Positions 26,391 to 34,371 of a stretch of 64,000 nucleotides of DNA are shown in pieces. Every line of letters begins with the position of its first letter. The first letter of the stretch is position 1. Under the pieces are notes generated by a model. It was given only the letters and a program-made list of their open reading frames with translations. It was not told where the DNA came from and made no database searches. This DNA is from Algibacter_G agarivorans. GTDB lineage: Bacteria > Bacteroidota > Bacteroidia > Flavobacteriales > Flavobacteriaceae. Where the stretch lies: the NCBI RefSeq assembly GCF_039543245.1, contig NZ_BAABJJ010000012.1:124001-188000 (forward strand), written 5' to 3'. A program made the position numbers and the translations under genes.

Positions 26391-27242
26391 ATGAAACAGG
26401 GAGAACTAATTACATTGTTGAATACCTACAGAAAAGAACAAAAATGCATCATAGGGTTTAACATTAACGACATATACGATTTGCAGGCAGTAGCACTTGC
26501 AGCAGACGAAGCTAATTGCCCAGTAATGGCAATGACCTATCCTCCAGTTGTAGAATTAAACTCTAGTTTTTTGTGTAAAAAAATGGTTGAAGGTATTCAA
26601 GCTAAAACAAAACAACCTATATACCTACATTTAGACCATAGTACTTCTGTAGATATGTGTAAACAAGCCATTGACGATGGTTACCATTCTGTAATGATTG
26701 ATGGGTCTCAAAAAAGTTTAAAGGAAAATATAGCCATGACTAAAGAAGTGGTGCGTTATGCAGAATCAGCAGGTGTTTTAGTGGAAGCTGAAATTGGTAA
26801 AATTATGGGTCGTGATGTCGTGGTTAAATCCGATAAGGACTTTTTAGCAAGTGTTGAAGATGTTCGCGCTATTGTTGAAGAAGCCAACCCACATATTATG
26901 GCCGTTGGTATTGGTACAGCACACGGGTTTACGCCAAAAGCACCTAAAATCCATTTTGATAGATTATCTGAAATTGCTGAAGCTATTAGCGTTCCATTGG
27001 TATTACATGGTGGTACTGGAATTCCTGATGCCGATATTCAAAGATCTATAAAAATAGGAGTTGCAAAGTTAAATGTGGGTACTATTGTCCATACTACTTA
27101 TATGAAAGAGTTGTATAATGCCATAGGCAAAGATGTAAATAGTGCCTATCCTCCTTATTTAATGAAAGACGTTATTCCTACAATTAAAGATGTAGTTTTA
27201 GATAGATTGAATGCTGTTAATTTTGTACCAGCTAATCTTTAA
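26391..27242 (+). CDS. Class II ketose-bisphosphate aldolase
   Basis: The 283-residue protein has the FbaA/GatY/KbaY hallmarks. YLHLDHSTSVDMCKQAID near residue 80 includes the zinc-binding His and catalytic Asp. VEAEIGKIMG lies near 134, GTAHGFTP near 178, and the second zinc site LVLHGGTGIPD near 203. It should cleave a ketose phosphate to dihydroxyacetone phosphate and an aldehyde. It is the last gene of the three-gene sugar operon and is followed by a perfect hairpin at 27259-27287. The stereochemistry of its substrate cannot be predicted here. Confidence 0.88.
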   Translation: MKQGELITLLNTYRKEQKCIIGFNINDIYDLQAVALAADEANCPVMAMTYPPVVELNSSFLCKKMVEGIQAKTKQPIYLHLDHSTSVDMCKQAIDDGYHSVMIDGSQKSLKENIAMTKEVVRYAESAGVLVEAEIGKIMGRDVVVKSDKDFLASVEDVRAIVEEANPHIMAVGIGTAHGFTPKAPKIHFDRLSEIAEAISVPLVLHGGTGIPDADIQRSIKIGVAKLNVGTIVHTTYMKELYNAIGKDVNSAYPPYLMKDVIPTIKDVVLDRLNAVNFVPANL

Positions 27243-27258
27243 AGCATTAACATTGTAT

Positions 27259-27287
27259 CCTACAAGGTCTTTTTTTGACCTTGTAGG
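27259..27287 (+). terminator. Hairpin after the sugar operon, from a dispersed repeat
   Basis: CCTACAAGGTC and GACCTTGTAGG make a perfect 11-bp stem around seven T residues. It may stop transcription but lacks a T tract after the stem. A related hairpin lies at 61832-61862. In both places a degenerate copy follows within about 20-45 bases (here about 27300-27330). Confidence 0.45.
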
Positions 27288-27374
27288 CATCTTGAATTTA
27301 CCCTGCAAGGTTTTAGAAATCCAGTAGGTATTTAGCATATTGAAATCACATCCTATCCGATTATGATAGTTAAC

Positions 27375-27410
27375 TCCCTTGAAGGACACCCCTAAAATCC
27401 CTCAAGGGGA
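27375..27410. repeat. Short inverted repeat of the CTCAAGGGGA type
   Basis: TCCCTTGA and TCAAGGGGA flank GGACACCCC-rich sequence and form an imperfect hairpin between the aldolase gene and tex. Similar half sequences (CCTCAAGG) occur near 6465 and 13455. Confidence 0.35.
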
Positions 27411-27488
27411 CAATTTAGACCGAAGACCAGTCGAATCCAAATAGAACATCTATTCTGCACTGGTAGAATACCGTGTACCTACTTTATG

Positions 27489-29606
27489 CTATTTATGCAA
27501 TTTTAACTGAATACGCTTTCGCGGAACATCAACCTCTAACACTTTTACTATAATTTGCTGGTGTAAACTCACATGTTCATTTACATCTTTCACAAAACTA
27601 TCTGATAAATTGGATACGTGAATTAATCCGCTTTCTTTAATCCCAACATCTACAAAACAACCAAAATTGGTAATATTATTCACAATTCCCGGAAGTAATT
27701 GTCCTTCTTTTAAATCGCCAATTGTTTTTATATTTTGATTGAATGTGAAAACTTTAGCCTGCTCTCGAATATCCAAACCTGGTTTTTCTAGTTCTTTGAT
27801 GATATCTTCAAGCGTTAGCAGACCAACTGAATCCGTGCAATATTTTTTTAAGTCTATCTTTTGAAGTAACTCTTTATTGCCAATTAAATTATCAACTGAC
27901 TTACCCAAATCTTTTGCCATTTTAGTTACTATCCCATAACTTTCAGGATGAACCGCAGAATCGTCTAAAGGGTTTTTAGCATCCTTAATTCTCAAAAAAG
28001 CTGCGCCTTGCTCAAAAGCTTTTCCTCCTAATCGTGGTACATTTTTAATATCGGTTCTAGATGTAAAAACACCGTTTTCGTTTCTGTAATTAAAAATATT
28101 TTCGGCTAGTTTTGGTCCTATTCCTGATACATAACTCAACAACGATTTACTTGCCGTATTGATGTTTACACCAACTGAGTTTACACAATTTTCTACAACA
28201 ACATCCAACTGTTTTTGAAGTTTAGTTTGGTCTACATCATGTTGGTATTGACCAACTCCAATGGATTTAGCATCAATCTTTACCAATTCTGCCAATGGAT
28301 CTTGTAAACGACGTCCAATAGAAACCGACCCACGTACCGTAACATCGTAATTTGGGAATTCTTCACGTGCAATTTTTGAAGCCGAATAAATACTTGCTCC
28401 CGCCTCGCTAACCACAAAAACCTGTATATCGTTTTTAAAATGAACTTTTCTTATTAGCGCTTCTGTTTCTCTTGATGCTGTGCCGTTTCCTATAGCAATG
28501 GCTTCTATTTTATAAGCATCGGCAAGCGAACTTATTTTTTTCATCGCTCCAACGCTATCACTTTTTGGTGGATGCGGATAAATAGTTTCGTTATATTTTA
28601 ATTGCCCTTGAGCATCTAAACACACCACTTTACAGCCTGTTCTATATCCAGGATCAATGGCTAAAACACGTTTTTCCCCTAATGGAGAGCCTAATAAAAG
28701 CTGTTTTAAATTTTTAGCAAAAACGGTAATTGCTGATTCATCGGCTTTCTCTTTAGCTAATTGCAAAGCTTCGTTGCTTAATGATGGCAACAACAAACGC
28801 TTATAAGCATCTTTAACAGCTGTTTTTATGTAGCCCGCGCAAGCGTTATCGCTTTTAATAATGCGCCTTTCTATATAATCTAAAGCCCTATCGTTATCAA
28901 TTTCAATTTTAACGCGAATAAAACCTTCTTTTTCTGCTCTTAGAATGGCTAAAAGTCGGTGTGATGGTATTCTATTTAGAGATTCTTCCCAATCAAAATA
29001 ATCTCTAAATTTTTGTGCATTTTCGTCGTCTGCTTTTGTTTTTATCACTTTCGTGGAAATTATTGCAAAACGTTCTAATTGACGACGGATATTATTTCGA
29101 ATATCTGTTCTTTCATTTATCCATTCTGCAATAATATGTCTTGCACCTTCTAAAGCATCTTCAACTGAATTAATATCACCTTTTACATATTTAAACGCAA
29201 TAGAATCCATATCATTTGCATTTTGAGACATAATAATTTTTGCCAATGGCTCTAATCCATTTTGTCTTGCCTTTTCTGCTTTGGTTTTTCGACTTTTCTT
29301 GTATGGTAAGTATAAATCTTCAAGCGTTACTAAATCTTGAGTTGCTTGAATTTTTTGTTTTAATTCTGGAGTAAGAACCTCCTGTTCTTCCAAAGCTTTT
29401 AAAATAGCTTTTTTTCGTTTTTCTAAAGCTTCAAATTGTTCTTTGTATTTTACAATATCCCCTATTTGAACCTCATCCAAATTCCCTGTACGTTCTTTTC
29501 TATATCTTGATATGAAAGGAATGGTACAATCTTCGTTAAGTAATTCAATCGTGTTTTTTACAGATGTTTCTGGAAGTTGGGTATGTTGGATTATATATTT
29601 TATCAT
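27489..29606 (-). CDS. tex: Tex-like RNA-binding transcription accessory protein
   Basis: The 705-residue protein fits the Tex family. An N-terminal helical domain contains TIPFISRYRKERTGNLDEVQ. A YqgF/RNase H-like domain follows (RVLAIDPGYRTGCKVVCLD near residue 310). A helix-hairpin-helix region comes next (LLSYVSGIGPKLAENIFNYR near 495), and a C-terminal S1 RNA-binding domain ends the protein (GIVNNITNFGCFVDVGIKES near 632). Tex binds nucleic acids and affects transcription and decoding fidelity. It appears monocistronic. Confidence 0.95.
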   Translation of the reverse strand: MIKYIIQHTQLPETSVKNTIELLNEDCTIPFISRYRKERTGNLDEVQIGDIVKYKEQFEALEKRKKAILKALEEQEVLTPELKQKIQATQDLVTLEDLYLPYKKSRKTKAEKARQNGLEPLAKIIMSQNANDMDSIAFKYVKGDINSVEDALEGARHIIAEWINERTDIRNNIRRQLERFAIISTKVIKTKADDENAQKFRDYFDWEESLNRIPSHRLLAILRAEKEGFIRVKIEIDNDRALDYIERRIIKSDNACAGYIKTAVKDAYKRLLLPSLSNEALQLAKEKADESAITVFAKNLKQLLLGSPLGEKRVLAIDPGYRTGCKVVCLDAQGQLKYNETIYPHPPKSDSVGAMKKISSLADAYKIEAIAIGNGTASRETEALIRKVHFKNDIQVFVVSEAGASIYSASKIAREEFPNYDVTVRGSVSIGRRLQDPLAELVKIDAKSIGVGQYQHDVDQTKLQKQLDVVVENCVNSVGVNINTASKSLLSYVSGIGPKLAENIFNYRNENGVFTSRTDIKNVPRLGGKAFEQGAAFLRIKDAKNPLDDSAVHPESYGIVTKMAKDLGKSVDNLIGNKELLQKIDLKKYCTDSVGLLTLEDIIKELEKPGLDIREQAKVFTFNQNIKTIGDLKEGQLLPGIVNNITNFGCFVDVGIKESGLIHVSNLSDSFVKDVNEHVSLHQQIIVKVLEVDVPRKRIQLKLHK

Positions 29607-29666
29607 TCTATTATATGGGCTAAATTATAATGAAACTAAAGAATTTTCTGTTCAATTTAACTAAAA

Positions 29667-29699
29667 AGACCTGTCGGGTTTTGGAAACCTGACAGGTCT
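29667..29699. repeat. Hairpin repeat between tex and the small basic protein gene
   Basis: AGACCTGTC...GACAGGTCT with GGGTTTT/GGAAACC inside forms a long stem with a single imperfect pair. It is similar in plan to the ACCTACAAGG repeats at 27259 and 61832 and may double as a terminator. Confidence 0.4.
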
Positions 29700-29720
29700 G
29701 GATATTATTTTTTAAAAGTA

Positions 29721-29882
29721 TCAAGCCACTTTCTTAATCAAATCAAAACAAGGGCATTTTTTACAGCGTTTATTCTCGCTTTTTTTAAATTTTTTACAGC
29801 AACTATCTTTTACTTTTTTAGGCAATTCTTTGCCTAATTTTCGTAATTTTTTAATTGCTTTCTTTTTCTTCTTTTTGCCCAA
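29721..29882 (-). CDS. Small basic cysteine-rich protein
   Basis: I place the start at TTG 29882, giving 53 residues: a lysine-rich first half (GKKKKKKAIKKLRKLGKELP) and a Cys-rich tail (DSCCKKFKKSENKRCKKCPC). The frame extends up to a TTG at 29912, but that codon lies inside a perfect TATTTTTG promoter box (29910-29917), so transcription should begin after it. Five cysteines in 16 residues suggest metal binding. I recall similar small Flavobacteriia proteins but cannot name a family. It follows ferritin on the same strand, with its own apparent promoter. Confidence 0.55.
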   Translation of the reverse strand: MGKKKKKKAIKKLRKLGKELPKKVKDSCCKKFKKSENKRCKKCPCFDLIKKVA

Positions 29883-29956
29883 AACAGAATATAATATTCG
29901 AAACTTTGGCAAAAATAAGTTATTTTTATTAAATCTAAATAAGCTTAAATGTTAAA

Positions 29957-30475
29957 TTATTGAGGCGTATTTGTAGCCGCTGTAGTAACGGTTAAATTTT
30001 CAATATCTCTATCAAATAAATATAAGCCACCTTTATCGTCGCCAATCATATTTATTTTATCGAGAATGGTCCTAGCCACAGCTTCTTCTTCTATTTGCTC
30101 TGCAACGTACCACTGTAAAAAGTTGTGCGAGGCATAGTCTTTTTCTTGAAGACTTATATGCACTAATTCATTTATACTTTGAGACACAAACACCTCATGT
30201 TCAAACAATTTTTCAAACATTTCTTTAATCGATTTAAAGGTAACGTTTGGTGCTTTTAATTCTGAAATTTTGGCATGACCTCCGCGTTCATTTACAAACT
30301 TTACTAACTTTAACATGTGTTCGCGTTCTTCATCGCTTTGCGCGTACATAAAATTGGCAACACCTTCTAATCCTTTAACTTCAGCCCAACAGGCCATAGC
30401 TAGATAAATTTGAGAAGATTCTGCCTCTATGCGTATTTGATTATTTAATGCGTCTTGTATGGTTTTTGATAACAT
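29957..30475 (-). CDS. ftnA: Ferritin (non-heme, bacterial FtnA type)
   Basis: The 172-residue four-helix protein shows ferroxidase-centre residues in QIRIEAESSQIYLAMACW, SDEEREHMLKL (Glu and His) and LQWYVAEQIEEEA (Gln and Glu). Ferritins oxidise Fe(II) and store it in a 24-subunit shell in the cytoplasm. It has no heme-binding Met typical of bacterioferritin. A TACCTTTA box at 30490-30497 on the minus strand may be its promoter. Confidence 0.93.
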   Translation of the reverse strand: MLSKTIQDALNNQIRIEAESSQIYLAMACWAEVKGLEGVANFMYAQSDEEREHMLKLVKFVNERGGHAKISELKAPNVTFKSIKEMFEKLFEHEVFVSQSINELVHISLQEKDYASHNFLQWYVAEQIEEEAVARTILDKINMIGDDKGGLYLFDRDIENLTVTTAATNTPQ

Positions 30476-30534
30476 AATGTTCTTTTTAGTAAAGGTAAAA
30501 AATTACTTGCTTTCTTCTTACTTATATCCATAAA

Positions 30535-30566
30535 AAAAGGTTATTCTAATATTAGAATAACCTTTT
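30535..30566. terminator. Perfect 32-base palindrome downstream of the cupredoxin-like gene
   Basis: AAAAGGTTATTCTAAT is followed directly by its complement. Minus-strand transcripts from the cupredoxin-like gene end here, with the T tract supplied by the A tract at 30532-30538. The stem core AAAAGGTTATTC recurs in the hairpin at 32920-32949. Confidence 0.75.
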
Positions 30567-30592
30567 ACTTATAAATAATTAACGTTGTATAA

Positions 30593-30979
30593 TTACTGTA
30601 CTGTAAGCGTATATTGTGGTGTTGGATTTAATGGACAGAAATATACATATTCTCCTTTTGCTAATACTGTTGCGTTTGTTTTTTGAGTTTCCCCATCTTT
30701 AACAACAGTTGTTACATAAGCTGTTTTTATGTGGTTTTCTGGATTACTAGCATCTTCTCCTTTTTTAACTAAAACCAAACCTACTTCTTTTGCGGCATGG
30801 TTATTTGCTACTTCAAATACATAAGTGCCTTCACTTACTGTTAACGCTTTTTGGACAAATTCTCCTTTAGTTTGCTCTAAAGCAATTGTTTTTACTGCTT
30901 TGTCCATCATTTTGTCTTGTGCATTTGAGTTAAATGTAAATGCTAATACTACTACTAAAATTGCTACTACTTTTTTCAT
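30593..30979 (-). CDS. Exported cupredoxin-like protein
   Basis: The 128-residue protein has a signal peptide (MKKVVAILVVVLAFTFNSNAQ). A beta-sandwich with cupredoxin-like landmarks follows: EVANNHAAKEVGLVLVKKG with a His, and EYVYFCPLNPTPQYTLTVQ with a Cys. Type 1 copper sites normally also need a second His and a Met after the Cys, and neither is present. It may therefore bind copper differently or have lost it. It lies between ferritin and an AhpD-like gene. Confidence 0.65.
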   Translation of the reverse strand: MKKVVAILVVVLAFTFNSNAQDKMMDKAVKTIALEQTKGEFVQKALTVSEGTYVFEVANNHAAKEVGLVLVKKGEDASNPENHIKTAYVTTVVKDGETQKTNATVLAKGEYVYFCPLNPTPQYTLTVQ

Positions 30980-31047
30980 TGTTTTAATTTTTTGTGAGCT
31001 TTTTGCTCAGGTTTATTGAATTGATTATTAATTTAATACGTGTTTAT

Positions 31048-31596
31048 TTATACTGTTGCAGCTTCTAAAGGTTGAGCCAATGGAAAATCTACTGGTACTT
31101 GTGTTGTACTATGCACATAGTTTGAAATCGTTTTATCCCCTACTAAAGAAATGGTGTCGATTAAGTTCCCTTTTGAGTATCCTGCATTAAAAAAGTTTTC
31201 TAATACAGCTTCATCTGTTCTTCCTCTATTTTCTGTGATGTTTCTAGCTAATCTTGCTAAAGCATTTAATTTATTATCAAAAGAGGCCTGTCCTGCTCTT
31301 AGTTCTAAAATTTGATCATCTGAAAAACCATTCATTTTACCTATTGCAGTATGTGCAGATAAACAGTAAATACAGTTGTTTACTTCACTTACAGCTAAGT
31401 TTACAACTTCTTTTTCTTTAGCAGATAAAGATGTTTTTGCATTTGCGAAATTTAAATAGTTTTCTAAAGCAGTATCACTATTTGCATAGGTTGCATATAA
31501 ATTTGGTACAAATCCTAAAGCTTTATTTAAATTATCGAAAATGGCTTGGTTATTTTCACTTACTTGGTCTCTTGTTGGTACATTAAATGCGCTCAT
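31048..31596 (-). CDS. Carboxymuconolactone decarboxylase / AhpD-like protein
   Basis: The 182-residue all-helical protein carries NNCIYCLSAHTAIGK near residue 73, the CxxC-x3-H active site of AhpD-like alkylhydroperoxidases. The N-terminus DQVSENNQAIFDNLNKALGF is typical of the peroxidase-related branch. It probably reduces peroxides or organic radicals through its thiols. It is immediately upstream of the cupredoxin-like gene on the same strand, with a 68-base gap. An AraC-type regulator lies 390 bases further up. Confidence 0.85.
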   Translation of the reverse strand: MSAFNVPTRDQVSENNQAIFDNLNKALGFVPNLYATYANSDTALENYLNFANAKTSLSAKEKEVVNLAVSEVNNCIYCLSAHTAIGKMNGFSDDQILELRAGQASFDNKLNALARLARNITENRGRTDEAVLENFFNAGYSKGNLIDTISLVGDKTISNYVHSTTQVPVDFPLAQPLEAATV

Positions 31597-31719
31597 AATT
31601 TTTATTTTTAAATTGTTTTTAATTTGAATTTTACTGTTTGTAATTCTTGGTACAAAGGTGCAACCGTTATAAAATTTACACCATGTAGTTTATTCCTTTT
31701 GGCTTGTCAATTTTTCCTT

Positions 31720-31896
31720 TTACTGATTTAAGCCTATTGAGTTAGAAGTAATATGCGGTCTTTCAGCATCACAATAAAAATCTGAAATATGATTTTGCTC
31801 GCAATGTGTTTTTGGTGAAATAGTATTTAATAGTTCTTTTCTTTTTCCTCTAAATATTTCAATTAAGTTGAAAATAGATATGTGTTTTAAATTCAT
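31720..31896 (-). CDS. Putative 58-residue protein with Cys/His pattern
   Basis: ATG 31896 opens a 59-codon frame to TAA: MNLKHISIFNLIEIFRGKRK, then KTHCEQNHISDFYCDAERPH and SNSIGLNQ. The middle contains H-C-x3-H-x5-C-x4-H spacing, suggestive of metal binding. There is no signal peptide. It fills most of an otherwise empty gap between the AhpD-like and AraC genes. I do not recognise the family, and it may be a real small gene. Confidence 0.45.
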   Translation of the reverse strand: MNLKHISIFNLIEIFRGKRKELLNTISPKTHCEQNHISDFYCDAERPHITSNSIGLNQ

Positions 31897-31984
31897 GACT
31901 TTGTTGTTTTAATTGTTCACAAAGATGAATTAAAAGAAGACCTGATAAAATGGCAAGAACACCCTAAGGATTGTCAATTTTTCC

Positions 31985-32827
31985 CTAAATAGGTTTTTTG
32001 AGTTGTTTTTTGAAATCTGAAGGTGACAACGTAGTTTGTTTTTTGAATAATCTACTTAAATGTGAAGCATCTTCAAAGCCAATTTCATAAGCTATTTCTT
32101 TAGCTGTTTTATCTGTGTAGATTAATAGGCGTTTTGTTTCAAGTATAATACGCTCATGAATAATTTGTAGTGGACTTGTGTTTAACTTAGCAAAAGTATT
32201 AGATAAGGTTTTAGGAGATTTAAATAATTTATCTGCATAAAAAGATACACTATGCTCCTCTTTAAAAAAGGATTCTACCAGCATATTAAACTCACGTAGT
32301 AAATCGATTTTTGTGTTTTTAGCTGTTTCTACAAAACCTTCTTTTGCTTTCAGTAATCTCGTGCTTATAATAATGAACCGAGCCATAAGCATGCGTAGCA
32401 TTTCAGCTTGAATGGTATCCTCAGTTTCTAGTTCATCTAAAAACACTTCGTGAAGGATATTTAATTTTCTATTTTCTTTAGAATCTAATTCAATTATTGG
32501 AATATGCACATTTCCAAAAAACAATAATCCTGCACAACTTACTTCTTGATCGTGGTCCTTAATGCAATAAAACTCTCTATTGAATTGATACACTACCAAA
32601 TCTTTCCCTGAAATGAATTGAAAATATTGCACTGTGGTTAATGCTAAAATACTATTGGGCTCAATAATATATGGAATACTATCAACAATAATTTCGGCTT
32701 TAGAATTAGCTGTTCTTATAAAGGTATATAAATCGGGTTGTTTTGATGTTTTATACAATTCCAGGAGTTCTTCATCTCCTATTTTAAGAATGGCGTTGGT
32801 AGAGAATTCTTTGAATGTTTTTTGCAT
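31985..32827 (-). CDS. AraC-family transcriptional regulator
   Basis: A 280-residue protein with an unclassified N-terminal sensor and a C-terminal AraC domain. SVSFYADKLFKSPKTLSNTF and KEIAYEIGFEDASHLSRLFK are the two helix-turn-helix segments. It reads toward the 58-codon ORF, the AhpD-like gene and the cupredoxin-like gene on the same strand, so it may control them. The N-terminus (residues 1-170) differs from the cupin-type sensors of the AraC proteins at 22912 and 43638. Confidence 0.85.
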   Translation of the reverse strand: MQKTFKEFSTNAILKIGDEELLELYKTSKQPDLYTFIRTANSKAEIIVDSIPYIIEPNSILALTTVQYFQFISGKDLVVYQFNREFYCIKDHDQEVSCAGLLFFGNVHIPIIELDSKENRKLNILHEVFLDELETEDTIQAEMLRMLMARFIIISTRLLKAKEGFVETAKNTKIDLLREFNMLVESFFKEEHSVSFYADKLFKSPKTLSNTFAKLNTSPLQIIHERIILETKRLLIYTDKTAKEIAYEIGFEDASHLSRLFKKQTTLSPSDFKKQLKKPI

Positions 32828-32919
32828 AGATACTTTGTCTGAATCTTTTTAAAAACATTACAAGTTATTTCAATGCAGAATTGGTATTAAATAAAATAGC
32901 TTATTTACGTACCAAAACG

Positions 32920-32949
32920 AAAAGGCTATTCCTTTAAGAATAACCTTTT
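32920..32949 (-). terminator. Terminator downstream of the OmpA-like gene
   Basis: AAAAGGCTATTC and GAATAACCTTTT pair with one C/A mismatch around CTTTAA. It lies 25 bases after the OmpA stop. The stem resembles the one at 30535-30566. Confidence 0.6.
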
Positions 32950-32974
32950 CTATTATCATCAATCAAAAAACCGG

Positions 32975-33679
32975 TTACTGTCCAGCTTGAGTTTTAGCGT
33001 CTTGAATCATTTTTTCATTTGGTAGAATTGCCACATTTACACGTCTGTTTTTGGCTCTACCTTCAGCAGTTGCATTATCATGTAGAGGTTGAGTTTCTCC
33101 AAACCAATTTGTAGTTAAACGCCCAGCACTTACACCGCTTTGTGTTAAATAATTAGTTACTGCATAAGCTCTGTTTTTTGATAGCGTCATATTATAATCA
33201 TCTGCTCCCACACTATCAGTGTGTCCAACAACTAAAATATTAGTATCTGGAAATTCCTTAAAAACACCTATAAGTTTGTTTAAAGTAGTTTGTGACGCCT
33301 CATTAATATTATATTTATTCGTAGCAAAGTAAACACCACTGCTTTCATCAAAAGTAACAACAATACCATTATCTACACGTTCAACTTGTGCGCCTGGAAT
33401 TTCCTCTTCAATTTTTTGGGCTTGCTTATCCATTTTATTTCCAATAAGCACACCAGCACCCCCACCAATAACGCCTCCAATAACAGCACCTAATTCTCCA
33501 TTACCACCTTTTCCAACATTATTACCTATAATAGCACCTAAAATAGCACCGCCTGTAGCACCAATTACACCTCCTTTTTGTTTATTGTTTGCATTTTGTA
33601 CAGCTTTACAATTTGTAAACCCAATAGACAGAACCATTGTTAAAATTACAATTGCTGCTTTATTTAAAATTGTTTTCAT
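32975..33679 (-). CDS. OmpA-family lipoprotein with glycine zipper
   Basis: The 234-residue protein has a lipoprotein signal (SIGFTNCKAV, Cys24). A glycine-zipper membrane segment spans about 38-80 (GGVIGATGGAILGAIIGNNV). A C-terminal OmpA peptidoglycan-binding domain follows (NILVVGHTDSVGADDYN near 148, LSKNRAYAVTNYL, NRRVNVAI). It should link the outer membrane to the cell wall. The gene begins 7 bases after the stop of the lipocalin-like gene, so the pair forms an operon. Confidence 0.9.
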   Translation of the reverse strand: MKTILNKAAIVILTMVLSIGFTNCKAVQNANNKQKGGVIGATGGAILGAIIGNNVGKGGNGELGAVIGGVIGGGAGVLIGNKMDKQAQKIEEEIPGAQVERVDNGIVVTFDESSGVYFATNKYNINEASQTTLNKLIGVFKEFPDTNILVVGHTDSVGADDYNMTLSKNRAYAVTNYLTQSGVSAGRLTTNWFGETQPLHDNATAEGRAKNRRVNVAILPNEKMIQDAKTQAGQ

Positions 33680-33686
33680 CTTTTTT

Positions 33687-34154
33687 TTATTTTGTAAAAT
33701 TCATGTTTATAATAAATGGCTTACCATCTTTATAAATAGTTTGTTGCCATTGCATATTCGATTCTGATAATGCGGTTAATTTTAATCGAAACCCTTTATT
33801 GGTTTCAGATTTACCTTTTGCGTCTGTTGGCTTTAATAAGAAATTATAAAGTCCTGTTTGCTCATCTATTTCTTTAATAGTGAAATTAAAATAACGCATA
33901 CCAGTAGTGCAACCTGCATTATTGATAACATAAGTACCTGTGTTGTTATTTGGAACAAATTGCCAAGAGCTGCCTTCAAAACATGCCTTTGATGCATCAT
34001 TTAGCAAGGTTACATTGAATGTTCCAACGGCGCTGTAATCTATTTTGCTTAAAGTCCATTCACCTTTTATGACTTTTTTGGAATCTCTCACGGTTTTTGA
34101 TGTTCCGCATCCGAATAAACTAATAGCAAGTAACAAAATAATTGTTTTTTTCAT
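33687..34154 (-). CDS. Lipocalin-like lipoprotein
   Basis: The 155-residue protein carries a lipoprotein signal (LLLAISLFGCGTSK, Cys16). It continues with GEWTLSKIDY and SWQFVPNNNTGTYVI, the strand pattern of Bacteroidota lipocalin-family proteins. These bind small hydrophobic molecules or act structurally in the envelope, and no ligand can be inferred. It precedes and is tightly linked to the OmpA-type lipoprotein gene. Confidence 0.75.
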   Translation of the reverse strand: MKKTIILLLAISLFGCGTSKTVRDSKKVIKGEWTLSKIDYSAVGTFNVTLLNDASKACFEGSSWQFVPNNNTGTYVINNAGCTTGMRYFNFTIKEIDEQTGLYNFLLKPTDAKGKSETNKGFRLKLTALSESNMQWQQTIYKDGKPFIINMNFTK

Positions 34155-34371
34155 ATGTGTTTATTTAATTTATAGCTAAAGTATTTACGAATTAAGCCTA
34201 TTTTTAGACGCTTTAATCAAATGGTTTTTTTGAAAAAATTTCAATAATTAATATTTACAAAATTAAGACCCCAATTAATTAAAAGCGTCACCTTTATTAA
34301 ACAATTTCCTTGTAAAAACTCGTGATATTAAAACGCCCCCAATAATACCGAACTGCATTAAGAATTACAGG

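Noticed and set aside
30535..30566. Operator for ferritin expression
   Set aside because: The perfect palindrome lies 60 bases upstream of ferritin but directly after the cupredoxin-like gene, with an A tract that gives a T tract on the transcribed strand, so a terminator is the simpler reading.
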